Positions 56,325 to 64,000 of a stretch of 64,000 nt of DNA are shown here, one piece after another. Position 1 is the stretch's first letter. Every line of letters begins with the position of its first letter. A program made the translations under genes and the position numbers. The notes beneath the pieces were generated by a model. That model was not told the origin of the DNA. It saw nothing but the letters and a program-made list of their open reading frames with translations, and made no database searches. Source of the stretch: Anastatus disparis (Eukaryota; Arthropoda; Insecta; Hymenoptera; Eupelmidae); assembly GCA_017163975.1 (NCBI GenBank), contig JAFFSR010000363.1:586001-650000 (forward strand). The letters are read 5' to 3'.

Positions 56325-57228
56325 AGTTAAATAAAAATGTTTATTTTAATAATTATAGCGTTGAAATTAATTTTTATGAAAATGTTATTCGATTGACATT
56401 TACAGTATTATTTAAACTATATTTAAAAAGTTACTTGTCATCAATGGAAAAATATTTAAATTTTTTAAATAATAATTTATTAATATCCAGAATTTTCTAA
56501 AAATTATAATATTGATGATATGCAAACCTGACTTGTGATACATACACTTTGTAATATTAGATCTCATTAAAATTTTATATTAGATGCAAAAAAGATTGTT
56601 AAGTAATTGCAGATAGTTATTTTATCATTCTGAAATATTCAAGGTTAAAATTAACTAAAAATATGTATTTTAATCTATTGGTTTTTTCTATTTAAATTTC
56701 GTATTTCACATATATAAAAAACATTTGTGAAGATATTTTTATTAGAAATCAACACAAATTTTTTTTTAAGCATGTGTCACATAAAAATTAATTTTATAAT
56801 TTAAATTCATGGTCATATGTTAAGGTCTGGAAATTCTAGTTGTTACTCAGTTCCTAGTTTTCAGTTTATTTATATTAGATATCGTACTATCTTTTTTTTT
56901 CTTATGGAAGTAGAGTAAGAAATAGTCACTTGATGGAATATCTTATACGCTTTGTTACTTTAAGCGCATGTGTACATATATTTTTACATTATGTTTAATC
57001 GAATTATTTTTAATTTTATTCAGTACTCAAAATTAACTTAAAATAATTAATTCTTATGTATTTATAATTAGTCATTTATACATAATAATATCATAAAAAA
57101 AAATTCAACGAAGCGACGTTAGGAGCGAGGAACTTAAATATAATTAATACCCATTAACGTAAAACCCATTAAATTGTATAATAATTTTTAACAGTTGATA
57201 AATATAATGTAAATCATATAACACATAT

Positions 57229-57490
57229 ATGTTTCCGTTTTCGTTACTTCGTCTCTGTTTTCTTCAATTCGTTTCCGTCACTCCGTCTCTTTTTATATGT
57301 CTCCGTCTTTCCGTCTCCGCCACTCCCTCTCTCCGTCTTCGTCTCTCTGTCTTCAGCAATCGTGACTCCGATGCCGCCCTTTGACTCTGTTTCTTTGCTT
57401 CTGTTCATACACACGTACGTCTAAACATTGATGCTGATGTTTGAGTTGATGATGATGATGATGATGATGATGATCATCATCATTATCATA
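57229..57490 (-). repeat. CTCCGT-type array and (ATG)n, part of Helitron E5 tail
   Basis: 57229-57400 has CGTCTCCGTC, CGTCTCTGTTT and CCGTCACTCC units like those in the short units at 50400-51470. 57445-57480 is (GAT)n. It lies beyond the E5 minisatellite, the place taken by the GGGCC array in E1 and E2. Confidence 0.6.
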
Positions 57491-57869
57491 ATATGTTTAT
57501 TGTTCAATGAATTTTAAATTTTACGTTTCGTCCCAGATCTTTTAATACGACTTATCAGTAAAGCTTTGTTAGAAGAGACAATCTAAATAAATAGCCAGTT
57601 TATTCTGATAAAAAAAAAATTTCTATATAAATATTTTCACTTCTGAACTTATATTTGTAATTAATCAGAAGTATTTTGAAAAATCATCGACTTAAGCTTT
57701 TATTGAGAGCGCATCAAGGCTCGATACTATAGTGATTATTTTCAATTATATTTTCTTGTATTATTTGATTTATTCAGATTGTCTTTTTTATAATAACAGA
57801 TCCTGCTTTAGACGTTACTTTTGATAATAATTCCAGTTCTTTTTTGCTTAGCTCTAATATTAATATCCT
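57491..57869. other. AT-rich spacer in E5 tail
   Basis: Nothing recognisable between the (GAT)n block and the minisatellite. Confidence 0.4.
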
Positions 57870-58680
57870 TATCCCTTTAATTACCCAGCGCTTACAATAG
57901 CAGTCGTGTTATTTTTATTATACAATGTTAATAATAAAAGTCGCGTTTTATTTATGACACCGTGCTCATATTGGCGTTCCTGTTCCTTTAACTACATAGC
58001 GTTCAAAATAGCAACCGTGAATACTGAATTACACAACGCTTACACTAGCAGCCACGTATTTTTAACCACACATCGCTCAAAATAGCAGCCGCGAATTCGC
58101 GACCTTACAGCGCTCAGAATAGCAACTGTGAATTCTTAATTACACAGCGCTTACAATAGCAGCGGCTCCACACAGCGCTAAAAATAGCAGCTGTGAATTC
58201 GTAACTACAGAGCGCTCAGAATAGCAACCGTGAATTTTTAATTACACAGCGCTTACAATAGCAGCCACGTTTTTTAACCACACACCGCTTAAAATAGCTG
58301 CCGCGAATTTTTAATTACACAGCGCTTACAATAGTTGTTGCTAGCTTTTGAAATAGTAGCTGCGTTTTTTAAACCAGATAGTGCTCTAAAAAGCAGTCGC
58401 GTATTTCTAATTACACAGCGCTTACAATAGTTGTTGCGTTTTTCATCTTCAGCTCTTAAAATAGCAGCTGCGTTTTTTGAATCAGATAGTGCTCTGAAGA
58501 ACAGTCACGAATTTCTAATTACACAGCGCTTACAGTAGTTTTAGCGTTCTTCCCCATCACAGTACTTACAATAGCAACCATGTATTTTTTAATCAAACAG
58601 CATTTAAAAAAGCAATCCCGTTTTTTCAATAGCACAGAATTAACGATAGCATCCGTGATTTTCAACCACGCAGCGCTCAA
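57870..58680 (-). repeat. About 40-bp minisatellite (AGCAGCCGCGAATT...ACAGCGC type)
   Basis: About 18-20 degenerate units such as ACACAGCGCTTACAATAGCA GCCGCGAATTTTTAATT. It lies about 100 bp downstream (minus sense) of the Helitron E5 helicase stop, as the 29-bp GCAGCCGATTTAACAGCGC minisatellite does in E2. The two share GCAGCCG and ACAGCGC, so they are probably related. Confidence 0.75.
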
Positions 58681-58779
58681 CTCTACTTTCAATTTTTTTA
58701 TATTTAATGTTATATTAGAGTTTCAAATATGTTTGATTTTATTTTCTTATTCATTATATTGAATTTTTGTATTGTGGTT

Positions 58780-58962
58780 TTATAATATTTCTTTGTAAAC
58801 GATGTTTGTATGGACCATTTTATCTTTAACTTTTCTTGATTCTTCTGTTAATATTTTCAATTCTTTTTTATTAGTTGTCTTTGAAAATGCCACGTATAAC
58901 TTTCCATGACTGAAAATTGGTGTCGGTAAATACACTCCTATTTTTTAAAATGATTTTCCTTG
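58780..58962 (-). pseudogene. Helitron E5 helicase C-terminus (diverged)
   Basis: The minus-strand frame reads QGKSF, stop, KIGVYLPTPIFSHGKLYVAF SKTT, KKELKILTEESRKVKDKMVH and NIVYKEIL-stop (stop codon 58780-58782). This is the terminal part of a PIF1-like Helitron helicase: compare [11 protein letters not shown] in E2. It is cut at 58962 by the inserted block that follows. One in-frame stop. Confidence 0.85.
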
Positions 58963-59273
58963 CTACACTGCAAATTTAAGTGTGTTATTTTAACACACTT
59001 ACGTGTGTAATTCGACTGTCGCCATTTTTACACACTTTTTTGTGTGTTAAATCTATCACTCGTTTTAGATGTTTAATTTAACACACGTAAACGTGTAAAT
59101 TCAAACGTATAAAACGTGTAATAGATTGAAATTACATTAAAAATTAAAAATTATTTTTGAGGATATTTTAATTTTTTCTGTTGGAATTTTTTAATTTTAA
59201 TGTGCAATCATGTGAAGAAGTAACCTATTAAAACTATATCGCCTATAAAAACGCTTAAAAAATTTTCGACCTG

Positions 59274-59336
59274 ACTCGGGCGCGAACTCACGACCTTCGG
59301 GATGCGAGGCATCGACGCTACCTATTACGCTACGGA
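59274..59336 (-). repeat. tRNA-like sequence (possible tRNA-derived SINE remnant)
   Basis: The minus strand reads TAGCGTAATAGGTAGCGTCG (A-box-like) and, 30 bases on, GTCGTGAGTTCGCGCCCGAG (B-box-like, usual GGTTCGANTCC). Spacing suits an internal pol III promoter. A full cloverleaf with paired acceptor stem was not recognisable, so it is a pseudo-tRNA or SINE head rather than a functional tRNA. Confidence 0.4.
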
Positions 59337-59642
59337 ACGCTTGTTATGAATCATGATAATTTCTTATATTTATGGTTTATTAATATAAAAATTTCATTAT
59401 TTTTAAACAGTTCTAGATTTAAATTAAATAAATAATAATAATCATGAGTAATTAATATTAATTAAAAAAAATAAAGATCAGTAGAATAATTTTTCTTGTA
59501 TAAAAAAACTAATTTTTTATCAAAAGAATATCTAATTTCTTATTTATTAAAAATTTAATTTTTCATCAAATAAACAATTATTTTTTTACAAAAAAATAAA
59601 CATATATGAAAAATTTATTATTAAATAATTTTTTTGATAAGG

Positions 59643-60030
59643 TTAAGAGGAGGTCACGTATCTCTGTCCTTCTCTAATCAAAGAATTGAGTTTTTTTATA
59701 GAAACTAATAACTTTAGCAAAAAATGAAGAGAAAGCCGCATCTCGTAATAAAAAAGCAATATTTTCTTCGATAAGAAAGAATTAATTTTATTGCTTCGTC
59801 TTCAAGAAAACCTTGAAAAATTTAAATCATAGAGGTTAGGGTGGACAATTTAGTTTTTCAAGGTTTTCTTGAAAACGAAGCAATAAAATTAATTTTTCCT
59901 TATCAAAGAAAATATTGCTTTTTTGATACAAGATGCGGCTTTCTCCTCATTTTTTGAGAAAGTTATTAGTTTTTGTGGAAAAATCATTTCTTTGATTAGA
60001 AAAGGACAGAGATACGTGACCTCCTCTTAA
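59643..60030. mobile_element. TTAA foldback MITE, family 1, second copy
   Basis: 380 bp between TTAA at 59643-59646 and 60027-60030, with GAGGAGGTCACGTATCTCTG at both ends. Nearly identical to 433-820, including TAGAGGTTAGG(A/G)TGGACAA in the loop. Confidence 0.9.
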
Positions 60031-60639
60031 CATTGATTACTGAATTTTATATAATTAATTTAATAGATGCATTCGATTCAATAAAATTATTTTTTTTCAT
60101 ATAAAAAATTTTAATTAAACTTCTTATTAAATAATAAAATATTACCATCAATTACTTAAGGCAATTAAAAGAAAAGACTATATAAAATTTAAAATATTGA
60201 ATATTATAGTTCTAATACAATTTAATATTAAAATATATATTTTTAGAAAAACTTTGATTAAAAATTATTTATGTTGTACTGTAACTACCTGAAAATTTAT
60301 CTACTTTAATAATGTAAAATAAAAATGAATCACAGTAAATATATTAATGTACAAATATAAATTTTAAACACATAGATGTGTAGATTTACGCATTTATGTG
60401 TGTAAATTTTCACACTAAACCAATCATGTGTGTAAAATTACACATAAAATGTGTGTACTAATAATTTTTTTTTAGTTTTTAATTAAATCGCTATTAATGA
60501 TCGATTACGTCGGTTTGACTTTAAGTCACTAGATGGCGTTTTTCTAAGTTTTGTCATCCCTTACACAAATTTGGAAGATGCAGATATAAGAGGCCGGACA
60601 GTAGAAGCTCTTCGAAAAGCTATAAAAAAATATGTGAAA

Positions 60640-60775
60640 AATACAACTGAAAAATACACGTGAAAAAAACACGTGAAAAATATGCGTGAAAAAACACGCA
60701 AATTTTACATGTAAAAGACACGTGTATTTTACACGTGTATTTTTCACGTGCAAGAAACACGTGTTTTTTTTAAAT
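60640..60775. repeat. CACGTG-rich repeats
   Basis: Units such as AAAAATACACGTGAAAAA and TTACACGTGTATTTTTCACG, about eight CACGTG or near-CACGTG sites in 130 bp, ending at TTTAAATAGGGTTATA where Helitron sequence restarts. Self-complementary; probably the end of an inserted element. Confidence 0.5.
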
Positions 60776-60781
60776 AGGGTT

Positions 60782-60825
60782 ATATTTGTATTTAATAAGT
60801 AGCTTTTATCACTTCCACTTGGACC

Positions 60826-60832
<7 letters not shown>
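60782..60832 (-). pseudogene. Helitron E5 helicase Walker A remnant
   Basis: The minus strand encodes YIDGPSGSDKSYLLNT. Compare FIDGPGGSGKSYLLN in E1 and E2: the P-loop has Gly to Ser and Gly to Asp changes. It is the only trace of the E5 helicase N-terminal half, cut on one side by (TA)n at 60833-60868. Confidence 0.8.
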
Positions 60833-60871
<39 letters not shown>

Positions 60872-60894
60872 AGTAAGCTACTGCTATCGCAAGC

Positions 60895-61292
60895 TTAAGA
60901 GGCGGCCGTATAGTTCTGTCCTTGTCTAATCTAAATTTTCTTTATTATTAATAAATTAAATATTTTCATAGAAAAGTAAGACAACCGCCCAATAGAGCAA
61001 AAGACAAGCAAACGATTCTTTTTTATGAAAAAATACGAAATTTTGATTATTTTTCGAGTGAAGTCTGAAACGGAAAAACAGTTGAATCAACTCAATCAAG
61101 TTCGATTGTTTTTCCGTTTCAGACTTCACTCGAAAAATAATCAAAATTTCATATTTTTCCATTAAAAAGAATCGTTTGCTTGTCTTTTGCTCTATTGGGC
61201 GGTTGTCTTACTTTTCTATGAAAATATTAAATTTATTAATAATAAAGAAAATTTAGATTAGACAAGGACAGAATGATACGGCCTCCTCTTAA
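60895..61292. mobile_element. TTAA foldback MITE, family 5 (near-perfect palindrome)
   Basis: 390 bp between TTAA at 60895-60898 and 61289-61292. The arms GAGGCGGCCGTATAGTTCTG and GAGGAGGCCGTATCATTCTG (inverted) are nearly identical over more than 180 bp and meet at about 61090. Confidence 0.9.
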
Positions 61293-63432
61293 TTATATTT
61301 TGTCCATTCTACGTGTAAATACAGCATTATATTAACAGCAATCTACTTAGAGCAAACTTCGAGTTTAAGTAAGCAGTTAATAGTTACAATAATATAATTA
61401 TTGGTGGTACACTACCTAATAAACTTGTGATAATTTAGTGATGTTTGGTTTTTATTAAGGAAAAACTAAATCGTTACTTATTACGATTGCTGTATGAGTA
61501 ACGACGCCGTTTTTCTTAGAATTTCGAAAACGAAACGTCGTGCCTCTCTCGATTCAATAAATTTACTTCTATCTCTCGAAAATTCAATAAAATCAATTTT
61601 ACAGCTACGCTTACAACGCGAAATTGACAAAATATATGTTTTAATATCTGTTGTAATATTGATCCGTTCGGTGAAGCCGTTACGTCATTAATAACTATTT
61701 CATTAAATTACAAATGTTTACTCGACCAAAACCACGCGCATGTATATATATAAATTTTATGTAGTATTATTTTGTGTAAATTTGTTGTGTTCATAAGTGT
61801 AGAATAAGAGCTTATCCGTTTGCAGCCAGGACGCCATGCCTGACTGCTTCGAGATCGTATGCTCGATGAAGGAATATGGTACAAGGAATATAGGTTTTAT
61901 AAAGTTATGCCTCTTGCTGCCTTTCCATTTGTTACGTTTAATTTAATTCTAACATAAACGCGTTATGAATAATGTAAATTTAAACGAACAATAATCAAAC
62001 CACAGAAGTGAATTCTCATTTATTAAACTCACACAAAACAATTAACTTTAAAGTAATGAAAAGTTTATTTGAAACGCGGCAACAACGGCAATAAATGCAA
62101 ATAGCAAATAAACGGGTTTGCAATCTAACATTAGTTACATCACTTCGCCATCGCACTATTTGCTATTTGCAATAAAACACGTTTTCGACACTCGGTTTTA
62201 TTATTTTAAACTTTATTGTCGAAGGAAGGCAGAAGAGCGATCTTCTTACAAATTTGGCCTATACAGATCAACTCTCATTCGAGCCACCGATGCTCTCTTT
62301 GCCACTTACCTCCCACACAACATCTACACGCTCCCACTTCTCGTAATTGAAACACTCATCAATGCTGTGGAAAGAGAGAGATACATAAATTATTACTTAT
62401 ATGTGTAATGTAAATCGCGCGTCGCATGTATGTACAAGTGCTGGTAACGGTAAGGAGCATGGGCGCGTTCGGTTTTCTTCTATATCCATTCCCAGCTTTT
62501 GTATGTTTCAGCTAAAGAGGTGTATGCTCTCACGATATACTTTCCAGTGCAGTTTGTATTTAATGAATTTATTACTGTATTAAGCCCCTCTCCACCTGTA
62601 AGTATTCACTGACACGCTGCTTCGGCTTTGTCTTTTTGTGTTCTAATATTTTTCATTTACTTTGCCGAGTAAATCTTTTCACGGAAAATCGTCTAGCTGG
62701 AAGTCTTCAAGGCTTGGCTTGACTTACTTGCACTTGTGCATCTGCATCTCTCGGACCCTGGACGTTTTTCTGTCATTGTGCATCGCTCTACCCAGCATTG
62801 TCATTTTTTTTGTTTGTGCTGCTGTTGCTGATGGTTAAGGAATGGCTGGAACATGGCTGGTCTGCTGTTTTGACTGTGGAGTGGAGTGTTGAGTGGTGGT
62901 GCAGTGGGGGGAAGCAGTTGCATCTTCATGGTTTATGCATGTTACATATAGGTTATGCATATACTACATAACCTACAATATTTTTGGCACTAAATTGACA
63001 ATCTCTAAGGCGAATCTTTTAAGTGCATCATTAGTAGCTCCATCTATGGGTTACCTTGTCTACTGTCTTATCTACTCTATGGATAAGTGACAGGTAATTA
63101 CCGTACTTAAGGCGCGTTTTCACCTGGCCTTTTGATTTTATATATTTGACGCGCGAATTTAAACAGCTTATTATGCTGCTTTTTTACTATATTACTTATT
63201 TCTTTTATATTTATTTCTAAATGTGATATACTTAGGCGGAGAGTTTCACAGGCCAGTTTTTATTTTTATTTTTGTTTTGCTTTTATTATTATTTTTATTT
63301 TTCTGACGCTGCTCTTGCTACTATCTTTTATTTCTTTTTTATTATATCATAAGTTCTGCTTCGTGCTTGGTCCTCTCACTTCTCCTGACATCTTAAACAG
63401 TTTAAACCATTTCACAAAATACCATCAAGGAC
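61293..63432. other. Region without recognisable gene
   Basis: Less AT-rich than the rest. A hairpin GCAAATAGCAAATA/TATTTGCTATTTGC lies at about 62095-62178. The 96-aa (62118-62408) and 65-aa (61494-61691) frames show no familiar domain. The pyrimidine-rich stretch at about 62580-63420 may be the 5' UTR of the non-LTR element that follows. A host promoter or exon cannot be excluded. Confidence 0.4.
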
Positions 63433-64000
63433 TGTTGCGCCATCTGCGATTTTCCCGCTGATAATATAAGAGGGTCGATAAAATTAATGTAGTGTTTTGC
63501 GTGCTGGCAGCGCTGCCATGTAAAATGTATGAAGCGCGTGCCTCATGATGACGATGGTAATCCGAAATATAATTGTGAGAAATGTATAGCTGGCCGACTT
63601 ATCGCTTCTCCTGCTGACCCAATCACTGGCACTGGCGCAGGACCACGCAATGCCACTATGCGCGGAGCTTTTATTACCCGGCCTATCACTGCTTCTACTC
63701 TATCACGAGGATGCTCACCTGCCACACCGATTACAAAAGCACAAGGACACTCTGTGATTAAGAAGAAGACCGATTCACGCTGTTCTGCGGTGGTTGAAGG
63801 AGAACATAGCATAAGTATTAATTTGATTGATGAAAAATTTAGAGTTGGTACTGCATTGGTCACCCCGGATAACAATATTGGTAAAGATAAAGATAGTGGT
63901 CTGAGGCAGAGTAATGATGGTGCTGATTCTTCTTAAGTACAGGCAGCTGTGTCTGCTTTGGAGAGCGCGCTATCCTGCAGGCTTGAGCTGATTCAAAATA
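63433..64000 (+). pseudogene. Non-LTR retrotransposon ORF1 with PHD-like finger (partial, runs off window)
   Basis: In one frame: CCAICDFPADNI, a stop (TAG, 63490-63492), CFACWQRCHVKCMKRVP, NPKYNCEKC. The C-x2-C, C-x2-C, H-x2-C, C-x2-C spacing is that of a PHD finger, as found at the N-terminus of ORF1 in CR1-group non-LTR elements. An open 135-aa frame (63529-63936) continues through a Ser/Thr/Pro-rich stretch. After a TAA the same frame reads on as VQAAVSALESALSCRLELIQ, which looks like the start of a coiled coil. Two stops in an otherwise consistent frame suggest a decayed copy. PHD genes of the host are the alternative. Confidence 0.55.

Larger units (their letters stand above)
52483..57228 (+). 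repeat. Repeat R, copy C
   Basis: The most complete copy. Without insertions (53973-54377 and 54726-56324) it is about 2.75 kb, AT-rich and non-coding. It begins next to a long (TA)n and ends near 57228 at ACACATATATG. The last 160 bases contain CAACGAAGCGACGTTAGGAG, which is also seen inverted at 8068 and 8988. Confidence 0.75.
58963..60470. mobile_element. Inserted block with TGTGTTA/TAACACA subterminal repeats
   Basis: Begins CTACACTGCAAATTTAAGTG TG; 58980-59110 and 60360-60460 are full of ACACAC.. GTGTGTAA pairs (AAGTGTGTTA, TAACACACTT, ACACATAAAATGTGTG). It separates two parts of Helitron E5 helicase, so it is an insertion; a clean right terminus was not found. It contains a tRNA-like segment and the MITE at 59643-60030. 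Confidence 0.5.

Noticed and set aside
52430..57228. Repeat R as a polydnavirus or other endogenous viral segment
   Set aside because: No coding sequence of any kind survives; the link to Helitrons explains its distribution better.
57870..58680. Possible CRISPR-like array
   Set aside because: Units of about 40 bp are degenerate throughout and have no unique spacers; it is a minisatellite in a eukaryotic Helitron tail.
62118..62408. 96-aa frame as a host exon
   Set aside because: Short, with no recognisable domain, and it starts next to a hairpin. Cannot be supported from sequence alone.

Overview
This window looks like a heterochromatin-like, very AT-rich stretch of an arthropod nuclear genome, most likely an insect. 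The clues are Helitrons with Rep/helicase ORFs, a Ty3/gypsy element, non-LTR retrotransposon pieces, TTAA-flanked foldback MITEs and long TA/CA microsatellites. A hymenopteran host would fit but cannot be shown from this sequence. I found no convincing host protein gene. Almost everything identifiable is transposon-derived, and most coding regions are broken.

Layout. 1-1023: small foldback elements. 1024-8048: Helitron copy E1 on the minus strand, preceded by an extra copy of its 3' tail; the tails are AT-rich arrays of a degenerate GGGCC/TATATTTTTTT repeat. 8881-21628: non-coding repeat 'R', copy A, split by a young 8.2-kb gypsy element (10943-19170, minus). 21629-22644: a 1-kb foldback. 22655-31437: Helitron copy E2 (plus), with a MITE and a 3.2-kb near-perfect palindrome inside its helicase. 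31441-31868: a foldback with a second element nested in it. 32175-35037: Helitron fragment E3 (minus). 35379-40982: R copy B with a MITE, a solo LTR and more nested elements. 40983-42955: an unusual transposase-like pseudogene. 42956-49330: Helitron copy E4 (minus), hit by a 3' fragment of a non-LTR element and three MITEs. 49340-52430: a fragment of another Helitron and three short Helitron-like units with CTCCGT arrays. 52483-57228: R copy C carrying a 1.6-kb TIR element. 57229-60832: remnants of a diverged Helitron, E5 (minus). 60895-61292: another MITE. 61293-64000: no recognised gene until the start of a non-LTR retrotransposon ORF1 at the right edge.

How it fits together. The Helitron copies complement one another. 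Read together they give this order: Ulp1-like cysteine protease, acidic linker, about 45-residue charged repeats, zinc-finger/N-terminal region, HUH Rep, PIF1-like helicase, GCAGCCG/ACAGCGC minisatellite, low-complexity array, and a terminus beginning TCCTATATTATATTAAAG on the complementary strand. The non-coding repeat R sits next to the 5' end of three Helitron copies in the same relative orientation each time, so Helitron plus R behaves as a compound repeat. Because these copies preserve empty sites for one another, many target-site duplications can be read directly: CAAA for the gypsy element, AGTT for the solo LTR, TTAA for the MITEs, and AG for two CCC...GGG elements.
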